NCBI GenBank assembly: GCA_028285495.1
Contig: JANQPB010000018.1
Span: 1 to 64,000, forward strand
Origin: Acidimicrobiales bacterium
GTDB lineage: Bacteria; Actinomycetota; Acidimicrobiia; Acidimicrobiales; SZUA-35
Reading direction: 5' to 3'
DNA: 64,000 nt
A program made the translations under genes and the position numbers. Below are positions 44,659 through 55,879 of this stretch, piece by piece; within the stretch, counting starts at the first letter, position 1; every line of letters starts with the position of its first letter. Under the pieces are notes generated by a model, which did no database searches, was not told where the DNA came from, and was given only the letters and a program-made list of their open reading frames with translations.

Positions 44659-45042
44659 TCAGCCGTCGACCAGGGCGGCGGCGGCCGGCTCGACGGGCAC
44701 CGGGTGCTCGCCGGGGCCGTGACCGAGCCGGCGGCGGGCCTCGTCCCTGGCCTGGATGACGGCCCGGCGGCTCGGGGATCGGGGGGCGTAGCCGGCGGCG
44801 GCCCGCTCCTCGTCGTTCTCGCAGCCCCAGAAACCGTGTTCGCGGTTGAGGCGGGCGGTCTGGCGGCACTCGAGCATCACCGGGCACGACATGCAGTAGG
44901 ACGCAGCGATGGCCTCCCGCTCGACCCGGCGCTCGGGGCGCTCGGCGGCCGGACCGAAGAACACGTGGGTCAGGCCCTTGCAGAGGGCCTCGTCGGCCCA
45001 GTCGAAGGTGGAATCAGGGTGGATGCTGAATTCGGTGTCCAT
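44659..45042 (-). CDS. WhiB-family regulator with a GFWGC turn
   Basis: A 127-residue Wbl protein. Cysteines at 21, 50, 53 and 59 (C-x28-C-x2-C-x5-C) fit a 4Fe-4S cluster. The usual G-V/I-W-G-G turn is GFWGC (residues 70-74), adding a fifth cysteine, followed by ENDEERAAAGYAPRSPSRRA and an extended basic/acidic tail. Subgroup not assigned. AGGA lies 5 nt before the ATG and TAGCCT (45055-45060, minus strand) 12 nt before it. The upstream gap also holds TTGACG and a relatively AT-rich run. Confidence 0.88.
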   Translation of the reverse strand: MDTEFSIHPDSTFDWADEALCKGLTHVFFGPAAERPERRVEREAIAASYCMSCPVMLECRQTARLNREHGFWGCENDEERAAAGYAPRSPSRRAVIQARDEARRRLGHGPGEHPVPVEPAAAALVDG

Positions 45043-45248
45043 GCGTGTCCTGACAGGCTAGCGGGTGGATCTGAGCGATCGATCAAATATGTTCTTCGTT
45101 CGTCAACCGGAGCTGGATGCACCAGCGGCCACGTTCTTGGCCGAGGTGGTCCGATGGATCGGTAACCGACCGCAACCCGACCGGCTTCCCGGGATCTACC
45201 CAGCGACGGCCGGGTTGAAACCGGCCCCGGCCGTGCCACGATGCTCCG

Positions 45249-46046
45249 GTGCGCATCGTGACCTGGAACCTGTGGTGGCGCTTCGGGCCCTGGGAGGAGC
45301 GCCAGCCCGCCATCCGGGCCGAGCTGGCGGCCATCGACGCCGACGTCGTGCTGCTCCAGGAGGTCTGGGCTGCGGACGGCCGTGACCAGGCCGAGGAGCT
45401 CGGGGAGGCCCTGGGGCTGTCCGTGGCCAGGACGACCGTGCCCGGTGGCGGACCCCAGGCGTTCGGCAACGCCATCCTGAGCCGCTGGCCGATCGTCGAC
45501 ACCGAGATGGTCGTGCTGCCTGGCGACACCGGCGACCCGTCGCACCGCAGCGCGCTGACCGCCATCGTCGACACGCCGGCCGGACCACAGCCGTTCACGG
45601 TCACCCATCTGGCCTGGCAGTACGACGCCAGCGCCCTGCGGTCGGCCCAGGCGGCCCGGGTCGTCGATCTCGTCGCCCGCCACCGTTCGACCGATCCAAC
45701 GGCCCCGCCACCGGTGTTGGCCGGCGACTTCAACGCGGTGCCCGAGGCCGACGAGATCCGGCGCCTGACCGGCCTCAGTGCCCCCTATCGGGCCGGGCTG
45801 GTGTTCACCGACTGCTGGGCTGCGGTCGGCGAGGGCGACGGCGACACCTGGAGTCGTGACAACCCTCATGCGGCCGAGGCGCTCTGGCCGAGACGGCGGC
45901 TCGACTACGTCTTCGTCGCCTGGCCCCGGCCGAAGCCGCTCGGCAACCCCCGTTCGGCCCGGCTGGCCGGCGTGGCCGCCAACGACGGGATCGTCCCCTC
46001 CGACCACTTTGCGGTAGTGGTGGAGCTCGACGACCGGCAGACTTGA
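45249..46046 (+). CDS. Endonuclease/exonuclease/phosphatase (EEP) family protein
   Basis: A 265-residue cytoplasmic EEP-fold hydrolase. Metal and catalytic segments are MRIVTWNLWW (Asn), VVLLQEVWA (Glu), THLAWQYD (His), VLAGDFNAVPEADEI (Asp-x-Asn), RLDYVFV (Asp-Tyr) and VPSDHFAVVVEL (Asp-His). It may act on DNA, phosphoinositides or sphingomyelin-like lipids; no signal peptide argues for nucleic acid or an internal metabolite. The GTG start is 6 nt after CACGAT, within GTGCCACGATG as before the RidA-like gene. Confidence 0.88.
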   Translation: MRIVTWNLWWRFGPWEERQPAIRAELAAIDADVVLLQEVWAADGRDQAEELGEALGLSVARTTVPGGGPQAFGNAILSRWPIVDTEMVVLPGDTGDPSHRSALTAIVDTPAGPQPFTVTHLAWQYDASALRSAQAARVVDLVARHRSTDPTAPPPVLAGDFNAVPEADEIRRLTGLSAPYRAGLVFTDCWAAVGEGDGDTWSRDNPHAAEALWPRRRLDYVFVAWPRPKPLGNPRSARLAGVAANDGIVPSDHFAVVVELDDRQT

Positions 46047-46049
46047 CGG

Positions 46050-47225
46050 GTGTCCGCGCCACCCCCGCCCACCGGCCCCCCGGCCGGCTGGTACCCCGAC
46101 CCCGACGGCGGGTCCGGGCTCCGCTGGTGGGACGGCACGGATTGGTCACAGGCCACCCAGGGTCAGCCGGCGCCGCGGCCGACCGGGGACGGTGAGCCGG
46201 GCCCGCCTCCTCGCGATGGCGGACCGGGCCAACACCGGCCGGGAACCGATGTCGGCCCGCCCGGGGGTACCGGCCCCGGGCCGATCGGACCGGTCGACCG
46301 CCTGGTCTCGGAGGCGTTCCGCCTCGGCCTGTCGCGCCTCGGGCACCTGTTGCCCTTCGTGGTGCTGTTCATGCTCGGTGTCGGCCTGGCCAGTTCGGCC
46401 GCGCTGTGGTTCGGGCTCCGCGACACCGTCGTCACCTTCGACGAGGCGCAGGCCACCTTCTCGATCGACTACGGCGGCTCGTCCGGCGCCCTGGTCGCCT
46501 ACCTCGCCCTGATCCCGGTTTCGCTGCTCGGCGGTGCGGTCGTCCGGGCGGCCACGACCCGCCAGGTCTGGGTGGCCAAGGCGGGCGGTTCCGAGCCATG
46601 GACCCGCTCGCTCGCCGCCCTCGGCCGGCGGCGGCGGCCCTTCCTGGTCGGCACGGTCGCCCGGTGGTCGATCTACGCCGCCATCGGCGGCGGCTTCCTG
46701 GTGGCGACGGTGCTGTCCCCGGTGTTCGTGCTCACGTTCCCGCTGGTCATCGCCGGCCTCGTCTTCGCCTGGTTACGGCTGAGCCTGGTCGACCAGGCGG
46801 CCATGCTCGGCCCCGACGGTGTGCGGCCGCTGGCCGTCAGCTACGAGACCAGCGGGCGTCAGCTCGGTCGCCTGCTGGTGCGGCTCCTGGTCCTCGCCCT
46901 GGTGTCGCTGTCGATCATCCTCGTCATCAGCCTGGTCGGCTCGGTCTTCACCGCCCTGGCCGGGGCCGAGGGAGCCGAGCCGATCGACCCGGCCGACCAG
47001 ACCTACGACCTGAACCTGCTGCTCGGCGACAACCTGGCCGTGTTCGTGCTCAGCGCGGTCTTCGGCTCGCTCTCGCTCGGCGGGGCCACCGTGCTGATGG
47101 CGGCCGGCTCGACGCTGCTCTACCGCAACCTCGACGGTCCGACGGGCGACGAGGCGGTCATCGAGCCGGCCGGCGCGCTGGCCGTCGAGCCGACGACCTC
47201 GATCGACGAATCACGCTGGTCGTGA
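46050..47225 (+). CDS. DUF2510 polytopic membrane protein
   Basis: A 391-residue protein. A DUF2510 motif (AGWYPDPDGGSGLRWWDGTDW) near the N-terminus is followed by a Pro/Gly-rich linker to about residue 80. A membrane domain with about five or six helices follows (for example LLPFVVLFMLGVGLASSAALW, LVAYLALIPVSLLGG, FLVATVLSPVFVLTFPLVIAG). It resembles the glycerophosphoryl-diester-phosphodiesterase membrane-domain type of bacterial proteins in topology. GTG 46050 is 3 nt after the EEP stop and 6 nt after CAGACT. Function unknown; likely one operon with EEP and HelD. Confidence 0.78.
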   Translation: MSAPPPPTGPPAGWYPDPDGGSGLRWWDGTDWSQATQGQPAPRPTGDGEPGPPPRDGGPGQHRPGTDVGPPGGTGPGPIGPVDRLVSEAFRLGLSRLGHLLPFVVLFMLGVGLASSAALWFGLRDTVVTFDEAQATFSIDYGGSSGALVAYLALIPVSLLGGAVVRAATTRQVWVAKAGGSEPWTRSLAALGRRRRPFLVGTVARWSIYAAIGGGFLVATVLSPVFVLTFPLVIAGLVFAWLRLSLVDQAAMLGPDGVRPLAVSYETSGRQLGRLLVRLLVLALVSLSIILVISLVGSVFTALAGAEGAEPIDPADQTYDLNLLLGDNLAVFVLSAVFGSLSLGGATVLMAAGSTLLYRNLDGPTGDEAVIEPAGALAVEPTTSIDESRWS

Positions 47226-47242
47226 GCGAGGTCGGAGGTGCC

Positions 47243-49324
47243 GTGTCGACGGGCGAGCCCGAATCGATCCATCCCGAGCTGGCCGACGAGCAGCGGCGAC
47301 TCGATCGGGCCCACGAGCTGCTCGACGCCATGCTCGTCCGGGCCAGGAGCGCCCGGGAGGTCAGCGACCGCATCGTCGAGACCGAGAACACCGTCGACGC
47401 CCAGGTCGCCCAGTACCACCTCCGTCGTCGCGAGGAGCAGCTCCAGGCCGGCTCCGGCCCGCTGTGCTTCGGCCGGATCGACACCGACGACCGCGAGCGC
47501 TGGTACATCGGCCGTCGCCACGTCGAGGACGAGGACTCGGCGCCGGTCGTGGTCGACTGGCGGGCGCCGGTGTCGGCCGGCTTCTACCGGGCCACGGCCG
47601 TCGATCCCTGCGGGGTCGACCAGCGCCGCCGGTTCAGCGTGGTCGACCGCGAGATCGTCTCGATCTTCGACGAGGACCTGACCGACCCGGACGGCGTCGG
47701 CGCCTCGGGTCTGCCCGATCCGCTGCTGGCCGAGCTCGAGCGATCGCGGACCGGTCAGATGCGCGACATCGTGGCCACGATCGCGGCCGAGCAGGACGTG
47801 ATCATCCGGGCCCCGCTCGACGAGCTGCTGGTGGTCCAGGGCGGCCCCGGGACCGGGAAGACCGCCGTCGGCCTCCACCGGGCCGCCTTCCTGCTGTTCC
47901 AGCACCGGCAGGAGCTGATGGACTCCCAGGTCCTGGTGCTCGGGCCGAACCCGCTGTTCCTGCGCTACATCGCCGAGGTCCTGCCGTCGCTCGGCGAGAC
48001 CTCGGTCCGCCAGGCCACGCTGACCAGCCTGCTGGCGGCCAAGTACCGGGTCAGGGCCACCGACCGGCCCGAGGTGGCCCGCCTCAAGGGTGACGTCCGC
48101 ATGGCCGCCGTGGTCGAGGGGGCGATCCGGGACCGGATCCGGGTCCCGGCCGACGGGCTCGAGGTCCGGTCGGGGCTGGCCGTCGTCCGGTTCACCGCCG
48201 ACGACCTCGACGGCCTGGTCAAGACCGTGCTGTCCCGCCGCATCCCGGTCAACGCCGGCAAGGACGTGCTCCGGCGGATGATCGTGGCCGAGGCCTGGCG
48301 CCGCTACTCGACCAGGGCCGGGCTCGACGGCTCCGCCGAGCCGACCTTCACCGCCGAGGCCCGCAACGACAGGGGATTCAGGACGGCGCTCGACAAGCTG
48401 TGGCCCAACCTCTCGCCGGTGGCCCTGGTCAAGGGCCTGTACGGCACCGGGCGGCGGTTGCGGGTGGCGGCCGACGGCATCCTGAGCCCCGACGAGCAGG
48501 CCATGCTGGCCCGGAAGGGGGCGTCGAAGGCGGCCGACGAGCCGTGGACCGTCGGCGACCTCCCGATCCTCGACGAGGCCGAGACCCGGATCAGCGGGGT
48601 GCCGACCCGCTACGGCCACGTGGTGGTCGACGAGGCCCAGGACCTCTCGCCGATGGCCCTCCGGCTGGTCGGTCGGCGGGCCGAGGGCGGCTCGATGACG
48701 ATCCTCGGCGACCTGGCCCAGGCGACCACGCCACAGGCCATCGGCTCGTGGGAGGCCGCGGTCGGGGCCCTGACCACCGACCACGCCGAGGTCACGGTCC
48801 GTCGGGCCGAGCTGACCGTCGGCTACCGACTCCCGGCGTCGATCCTCGACGTCGCCAACCGGCTCCTGCCCCACGCCGCACCGACGGTCACGCCGGCCGT
48901 CTCGGTCCGGCGGGGCGGCGCACCGCCGCTGGTGCTGTCGGTCGGCGGTGACGGCGAGCTCGGCTCCGCCACCGCAACCGAGGTGGCTGCGCTCGTTGCG
49001 GGGACGACCTCGGTCGCGGTCGTCGCCGTCGAGTCGCAGCACGAGGCGATCGAGGCCGCCCTCGACGCCGCCGGACTCACCGTCGACCGGGTCGGTCGGG
49101 CCGGGCTCCCCGGCCGCGACGCCGTCGCCCTGGTCGGCCCGCTTGCGGTCAAGGGCCTCGAGTTCGATGCCGTCGTGGTGGTCGAGCCGGCCGCCATCGT
49201 CGAGGCCGCCGCCGGGCTCCGCCACCTGTTCGTGTCGCTGACCCGGGCGGTGCAGCACCTCGGCATCGTGCACGCCAGGCCGTTGCCTCCCGAGCTGGGT
49301 CTGGACGACACTGGACCCCGATGA
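47243..49324 (+). CDS. HelD/HelR-like RNA polymerase-associated ATPase
   Basis: A 693-residue UvrD-like SF1 ATPase of the HelD type. An N-terminal coiled arm (ELADEQRRLDRAHELLDAM and so on to about residue 65) precedes GRIDTDDRERWYIGRRHV, VDWRAPVSAGFYRA and RDIVATIAAEQDVIIR. The P-loop is VQGGPGTGKTAVGLHRAAFL; VVVDEAQDLSPMALRL and KGLEFDAVVVVEP follow. HelD proteins pull stalled RNA polymerase off DNA and can confer rifamycin tolerance (HelR). GTG 47243 has GGAGG 4 nt upstream; GTG 47222, overlapping the previous stop, is an alternative. Confidence 0.87.
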   Translation: MSTGEPESIHPELADEQRRLDRAHELLDAMLVRARSAREVSDRIVETENTVDAQVAQYHLRRREEQLQAGSGPLCFGRIDTDDRERWYIGRRHVEDEDSAPVVVDWRAPVSAGFYRATAVDPCGVDQRRRFSVVDREIVSIFDEDLTDPDGVGASGLPDPLLAELERSRTGQMRDIVATIAAEQDVIIRAPLDELLVVQGGPGTGKTAVGLHRAAFLLFQHRQELMDSQVLVLGPNPLFLRYIAEVLPSLGETSVRQATLTSLLAAKYRVRATDRPEVARLKGDVRMAAVVEGAIRDRIRVPADGLEVRSGLAVVRFTADDLDGLVKTVLSRRIPVNAGKDVLRRMIVAEAWRRYSTRAGLDGSAEPTFTAEARNDRGFRTALDKLWPNLSPVALVKGLYGTGRRLRVAADGILSPDEQAMLARKGASKAADEPWTVGDLPILDEAETRISGVPTRYGHVVVDEAQDLSPMALRLVGRRAEGGSMTILGDLAQATTPQAIGSWEAAVGALTTDHAEVTVRRAELTVGYRLPASILDVANRLLPHAAPTVTPAVSVRRGGAPPLVLSVGGDGELGSATATEVAALVAGTTSVAVVAVESQHEAIEAALDAAGLTVDRVGRAGLPGRDAVALVGPLAVKGLEFDAVVVVEPAAIVEAAAGLRHLFVSLTRAVQHLGIVHARPLPPELGLDDTGPR

Positions 49325-49671
49325 AGGACTCACTGCAGATCGGCCTCACCGGATCGGCGAGCTACACGGTCACCGACGACATGTCCCCGCCCCACCTGCC
49401 GACCAAGGTGCTGTCGACGCCCGACATGGTCCGCCTGATCGAGATGACCTGTCTCACCGGCGTCCAGGAGCACCTCGACGACGGCGAGACGACGGTTGGG
49501 ATCCACGTCTGCGTCAGCCACTCGGCCCCGGCCGCCTCCGGCGATGAGGTCGACGTCAGCTACGAGATGACCGACCGCGACCGAAAGCGGCTGGTGTTCA
49601 CGACCCGGGTGGTGTGCGGCGACGCCGTGGTGTCCGAGGGGACCCACGAGCGGTTCGTCGTCGGCGGCTGA
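49321..49671 (+). CDS. FlK-type hot-dog thioesterase-like protein
   Basis: A 116-residue hot-dog fold protein resembling the fluoroacetyl-CoA thioesterase-like family: TVTDDMSPPHLPTKVLSTPDMVRLIEMTC in pieces, then TTVGIHVCVSHSAPAASGDEV and GTHERFVV. These proteins hydrolyse short acyl-CoAs or have lost activity. It overlaps the HelD stop by 4 nt (ATGA), so it is the last gene of that operon. Confidence 0.82.
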   Translation: MKDSLQIGLTGSASYTVTDDMSPPHLPTKVLSTPDMVRLIEMTCLTGVQEHLDDGETTVGIHVCVSHSAPAASGDEVDVSYEMTDRDRKRLVFTTRVVCGDAVVSEGTHERFVVGG

Positions 49672-49687
49672 GCCAGGCCGCCGAGCC

Positions 49688-49873
49688 CTACCAGCTCGAC
49701 CCGGAGGTGTCGTCGGCCGCCGTGGCCTCGCAGGCGTCGCCGTCGGCCGGCCGGTCGTCCGGCGTGTCGGCCTCGATGCCGATCTCGGCCCCCGGCAGGG
49801 TGAAGCAGCCGTCGACGCCGAACTCCGGCGTGTCGTCCGAGCGCCAGAACAGCAGCTTGTCGAGCAGACCCAT
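49688..49873 (-). CDS. Small acidic protein of unknown function
   Basis: A 61-residue protein, MGLLDKLLFWRSDDTPEFGV at the start: an amphipathic N-terminal helix, then an acidic Asp/Ala-rich tail ending TSGSSW. No family recognised. The frame is supported by its promoter geometry: TAGGAT (49880-49885, minus strand) lies exactly 6 nt before the ATG, as for several leaderless genes here. It follows the Fur-family gene on the same strand. Confidence 0.65.
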   Translation of the reverse strand: MGLLDKLLFWRSDDTPEFGVDGCFTLPGAEIGIEADTPDDRPADGDACEATAADDTSGSSW

Positions 49874-49892
49874 GGGTCGATCCTAGTGCCGC

Positions 49893-50303
49893 TCAGCTCG
49901 TCTGGCCGGCGCACGCTGCGCAGCGGCCGTGGAGGACGAGATCGCCCGAGTGGGCGACGAAGCCGGGCGGGGCCAGGTGGGTCAGGTCGTCACCGATCGG
50001 GACGTCGATGACCGCCCCGCAGGCGTCACACACCGCGTGGTGGTGGGCGACGCCGGCGTTGGGGTCGTAGCGGACCGGCTCGCCGGGAAGGGCGAACTCG
50101 CCGACCTGTCCGGTGGCCACGAAGGCGGCGAGCGCCTTGTAGACGGTGGCCCGGCCGATCTCGGGGATGCGGGCCCTGGCCTGGGGGAGCAGGTCGTCTG
50201 CGGTCACGTGGCGGTCGGTGCCGTCGAGGGCCTCGGCGATGGCCCGGCGCTGGGCGGTGAGCCGCAGCCCGGAGGCTTCGAGACGTTCGACGAGGGTGGC
50301 CAT
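49893..50303 (-). CDS. Fur-family metalloregulator (PerR-like)
   Basis: A 136-residue Fur protein. The winged helix is RLTAQRRAIAEALDG...TADDLLPQARARIPEIGRATVYKALAAF in parts, and the dimer domain has YDPNAGVAHHHAVCDACG and HGRCAACAG, giving two CxxC pairs for structural zinc. AHHHAVC supplies sensing histidines. Divergent dps suggests a peroxide/iron sensor of the PerR type. The ATG is 5 nt after TACACT (50309-50314, minus strand) with TTCGGA 17 nt further upstream. Confidence 0.9.
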   Translation of the reverse strand: MATLVERLEASGLRLTAQRRAIAEALDGTDRHVTADDLLPQARARIPEIGRATVYKALAAFVATGQVGEFALPGEPVRYDPNAGVAHHHAVCDACGAVIDVPIGDDLTHLAPPGFVAHSGDLVLHGRCAACAGQTS

Positions 50304-50368
50304 ACGTCAGTGTAGGCCCGACGAGAACCGGTCCGAAACGGGACTGAGTGTGACAAGAGACTCTATCG

Positions 50369-50391
50369 CTATCGAGACTCTGTCTCGATAG
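50369..50391. promoter_or_regulatory. 23-bp palindrome between fur-type gene and dps
   Basis: CTATCGAGAC, 3 nt, GTCTCGATAG: perfect 10-bp arms. It overlaps a candidate dps -10 (TAGACT, 50389-50394) and lies 50 nt upstream of the dps start. A direct copy of AGACTCT (50358-50364 and 50375-50381) extends the site. It is a strong candidate for the Fur-family operator repressing dps. Confidence 0.7.
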
Positions 50392-50440
50392 ACTGGAGAC
50401 CGAGGAAAGAATCCAGACGCGAAAACCAGAGGAGTCTCTG

Positions 50441-50926
50441 ATGAGCCCCGCACCCACCATCGACATCGGTATCGACGAGACCGACCGCAAGGCGATCGCC
50501 GACGGCCTGTCCCGGCTCCTGGCCGACTCGTACACGCTCTACCTGAAGACGCACAACTACCACTGGAACGTGGAGGGTCCGATGTTCAACACCCTCCACC
50601 TGATGTTCGAGACGCAGTACACCGAGCTGGCGCTGGCCGTCGACCTCATCGCCGAGCGCATCCGGGCCCTCGGCGAGCCGGCCCCGGGTTCCTACCGGCA
50701 GTACGCCGCGCTGACCTCGATCACCGAGGACGACGACGCCCCGGACGCCACCGAGATGATCCGGCGCCTGGTCCAGGGCCAGGAGACCGTGGTCCGCACC
50801 GCCCGCTCGGTATTCCCGGCGGCCGAGGCGGCCAACGACGAGCCGACCGCCGACCTGCTGACCCAGCGCATGCAGCAGCACGAGAAGACGGCCTGGATGC
50901 TGCGCAGCATGCTGGTCGGTTCCTGA
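50441..50926 (+). CDS. dps: Dps, ferritin-like DNA protection protein
   Basis: A 161-residue Dps. The ferroxidase helix region is [20 protein letters not shown] and [24 protein letters not shown], and the C-terminal helix ends LRSMLVGS. Dps dodecamers oxidise and store iron using peroxide, protecting DNA. GAGGAG lies 6 nt before the ATG, so this gene is leadered. A palindrome covering the -10 and the divergent Fur-family gene indicate peroxide or iron control. Confidence 0.94.
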   Translation: MSPAPTIDIGIDETDRKAIADGLSRLLADSYTLYLKTHNYHWNVEGPMFNTLHLMFETQYTELALAVDLIAERIRALGEPAPGSYRQYAALTSITEDDDAPDATEMIRRLVQGQETVVRTARSVFPAAEAANDEPTADLLTQRMQQHEKTAWMLRSMLVGS

Positions 50927-50935
50927 CCGGGACAC

Positions 50936-53074
<2,139 letters not shown>

Positions 53075-53098
53075 CGTCTTGGTGGTCTCCCGGGCCGG

Positions 53099-55534
53099 TT
53101 ACCAGCGGAGCGAGCCGACGGCGAGGATGCGTCGCTCGGTGCGGGAGCTGGTGCCGTCTCGGCGGGTCGGTCGCATGGTCAGGGCCTGGGGCACGTTGTC
53201 CGGCTTGGTGGCGGCGTCGGCCTGGCCGACGATGGCCATCGTCCGCTCGAGCGGACCGACCCAGGCGAAGTCGATGCGCTGCTCGTCCTTGAACTTGGTC
53301 AGGCGGACCCCACCGGTGCCCCGCCCCTTGCTGGGGATCTCGGAGGTCGCCGTGACCTTGGCCGTACCCCGGTCGGTGATCGTGATGGCCACGACCGCGG
53401 GGCCGGACCCCTCGTTGCCGTCGGCCGGGGCCGGCCCGGCGCCGACCACCCTGGCTTTGCCCTTGAGCTTGAGCCCGGCGACACCCTTGGCCGTCGGGCC
53501 CTGGACCGAGATCGAGCCGACCGGGGTCCGCAGGGCCTGGGCGTCCGAGGCGATCAGGACGACCTCCTCGTCCTCGGTTGCGGGGAAGGCGGCGACGATC
53601 CGGTCCTTCGGGGCGAGCTTCATGATCGGCCGACCGGAGCGCAGCTCCGCCAGCGCCGGGCGCTCGACCCGCTTGGTCATCCCGTCTGCGGTGACGAGCA
53701 CGATCGGCTCGCCCTCGATGCCGACGATGGCGACCACCGCCTCGCCCCGGTCGGCGGGGTAGACCTCGCCGAAGGCCTTGCCTCGGCTCCGGCCGCCGAC
53801 CTCGGGGACGTCGATGGCGTTGACCCGCAGCAGCTTGCCGGCCGAGGTCAGCGCCAGCACCGGCTGGCGGAGGGTGGTCGTGACCACCGACGTGATGACG
53901 TCGTGGCGGGACGGGCTGTAGCTCTTCGAGGTGCCGGTCGGCTCCCGGCCGACGAGGCCGGAGGCGGTGAGCGACACCACGCAGGGGTCGTCGGCCACCT
54001 CGGCCACCGCCTGCGACTCGAGCTCGGTCAGATCGGGGACCGTGTCCTCGCCGACGATCCGGGTCCGGCGGGGCCGGCCGTAGCGCTCGACGATCCCCTC
54101 CAGCTCCTTCAACACGATTGTTCGCCGGCGCTGCTCGGAGCCGAGGATCTTCTTCAGGTCGGCGATCGTGGTCTCCAGCTCCCGCTTCTCCTCGACCAGC
54201 TCGTCGTAGGCCAGGGCCGTCAGTCGCCGGAGCCGGAGCTCGAGCACGTACTCGGCCTGGACCTCGGTCAGCCCGAGCCGCTCCATCAACTGGGCCCGTG
54301 CCTCGGCCGAGTCGGCCGAGCCGCGGATGATGCGGACGACCTCGTCGATGTTGTCGATGGCGATCAGGAGGCCCTCGACCAGGTGGAGCCGCTCCTCGGC
54401 CTTCCGCAGCCGGAACTCGGTGCGGCGGACGACGACGTCGAGCCGGTGGTCGATGTAGTGGCGGCACAGGTCGTAGAGCCCAAGCGTGGTCGGCACCCCG
54501 TCGACCAGCACCACGTTGTTGACGCCGAACGACTCCTCCAACGGCGTCAGCTTGTACAGCTGCTCGAGCAGCAGCTCGGGATTGACCCCGGTCTTGCACT
54601 CGATGACCAGACGGAGCCCGCTGGTGCGGTCGGACAGGTTCTTGACGTCGCTGATCCCGGACACCCGGTTGGCGTTGATCAGGTCCTTGACCTTGGCGAT
54701 CACCCGCTCCGGCCCGACCAGGTAGGGCAGCTCGGTGATCTCGATGCCCTTGCGGGCCCTGGTCACGTCGACGATCTCGGCCCTGGCCCGCATCCGGATC
54801 GTGCCACGGCCGGTCTCGAACGCCTCCCGGATGTTGCCGTCGTCGATGACCAGACCGCCGGACGGGAAGTCGGGGCCGGGGATGATCGCCATCAGCTCGT
54901 CGATCGTCGGCTTCGGCCGGCGCTTGGTCATCACCAGCTTGATGGCCTCGTAGACCTCGACGAGGTTGTGGGTCGGCATGTTGGTGGCCATGCCGACGGC
55001 GATGCCGGAGGTGCCGTTGACCAGGAGGTTGGGTAGGAGGGCCGGCAGGTAGGCCGGCTCGGTGTCTTCACCGTCGTAGGTCGGACGGAACTCGACGGTC
55101 TCCTCGTCGATCTCCGACAGCAGGTCGAGGGCTGCGGTGGAGAGGCGGCACTCGGTGTATCGGTAGGCGGCCGGCGGGTGGTCGAGGCTGCCGAAGTTGC
55201 CCTGGGGGTCGACCAGCGTGACGTTCTTCGAGAAGTCCTGGCCGAGGCGGACGAGGGCGTCGTAGATGGCACCGTCGCCGTGGGGATGGAACTTGGCCAT
55301 CACGTCGCCGACGACGTGGGCGCACTTGCGGTGCGGCCGATCCGGCATCAGCCGCATCTGCAGCATCGAGTAGAGGATGCGGCGCTGGACCGGCTTCAGG
55401 CCGTCCCGCACGTCGGGGATGGCCCGTGAGGTGATGACCGAGAGCGAATAGGCCAGGAACGACTCGCCGAGCTCCTCGTCGACCGGCACGTCGACGATCT
55501 CACGAGCGAAGGGGAGCAGTTCACCTTGTGCCAT
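53099..55534 (-). CDS. parC: ParC/GyrA-type topoisomerase II cleavage subunit
   Basis: An 811-residue subunit. It begins [20 protein letters not shown]; the winged helix has [19 protein letters not shown], the quinolone region [17 protein letters not shown], and the catalytic tyrosine is in [12 protein letters not shown] coiled tower and a C-terminal beta-pinwheel follow (repeats such as [25 protein letters not shown]; no perfect GyrA box). The residue equivalent to GyrA Ser83 is Gly (GDG). AAAGGA lies 6 nt before the ATG. Gyrase proper is presumably elsewhere. Confidence 0.9.
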   Translation of the reverse strand: MAQGELLPFAREIVDVPVDEELGESFLAYSLSVITSRAIPDVRDGLKPVQRRILYSMLQMRLMPDRPHRKCAHVVGDVMAKFHPHGDGAIYDALVRLGQDFSKNVTLVDPQGNFGSLDHPPAAYRYTECRLSTAALDLLSEIDEETVEFRPTYDGEDTEPAYLPALLPNLLVNGTSGIAVGMATNMPTHNLVEVYEAIKLVMTKRRPKPTIDELMAIIPGPDFPSGGLVIDDGNIREAFETGRGTIRMRARAEIVDVTRARKGIEITELPYLVGPERVIAKVKDLINANRVSGISDVKNLSDRTSGLRLVIECKTGVNPELLLEQLYKLTPLEESFGVNNVVLVDGVPTTLGLYDLCRHYIDHRLDVVVRRTEFRLRKAEERLHLVEGLLIAIDNIDEVVRIIRGSADSAEARAQLMERLGLTEVQAEYVLELRLRRLTALAYDELVEEKRELETTIADLKKILGSEQRRRTIVLKELEGIVERYGRPRRTRIVGEDTVPDLTELESQAVAEVADDPCVVSLTASGLVGREPTGTSKSYSPSRHDVITSVVTTTLRQPVLALTSAGKLLRVNAIDVPEVGGRSRGKAFGEVYPADRGEAVVAIVGIEGEPIVLVTADGMTKRVERPALAELRSGRPIMKLAPKDRIVAAFPATEDEEVVLIASDAQALRTPVGSISVQGPTAKGVAGLKLKGKARVVGAGPAPADGNEGSGPAVVAITITDRGTAKVTATSEIPSKGRGTGGVRLTKFKDEQRIDFAWVGPLERTMAIVGQADAATKPDNVPQALTMRPTRRDGTSSRTERRILAVGSLRW

Positions 55535-55879
55535 GGGGTCCTTTCGGAGTCAATCGGAGTGGTCGGACCGGGGGAGGGGAGTCGGTCGCCGTCGGCCGGG
55601 TCGGCGCCGATCCGACCGTCACCATCGTGGTCGCTCCAGCGCGGAGCACGACCCCGTGACGATGATGGCAACAAACGGCCGGCTTGGGGTGGCAATGGTC
55701 GGAAATCGCTTCGCCGAGACCGGTTGACGTCGGCGGACGACGACACCGGGCGGCCGGCGACGCCCGCTCGGTCGACCGGTGTGGGGTTCCCCCGGCGCGA
55801 CCCTCGGGACGGCGCCCGTCCGCACCATCGTAGCCGCCGGTCGAGTCGGCGATGGGATCCCGCTGACTACGCTGGAGGG
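55535..55879. other. 345-bp gap between divergent parC and the AAA ATPase gene
   Basis: Contains the parC ribosome site (AAAGGA) on one side and TACGCT (55868-55873), the candidate -10 of the AAA ATPase gene, on the other. A frame runs on upstream of the ATPase start but has no similarity to its family. No hairpin or repeat stands out. Confidence 0.55.
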
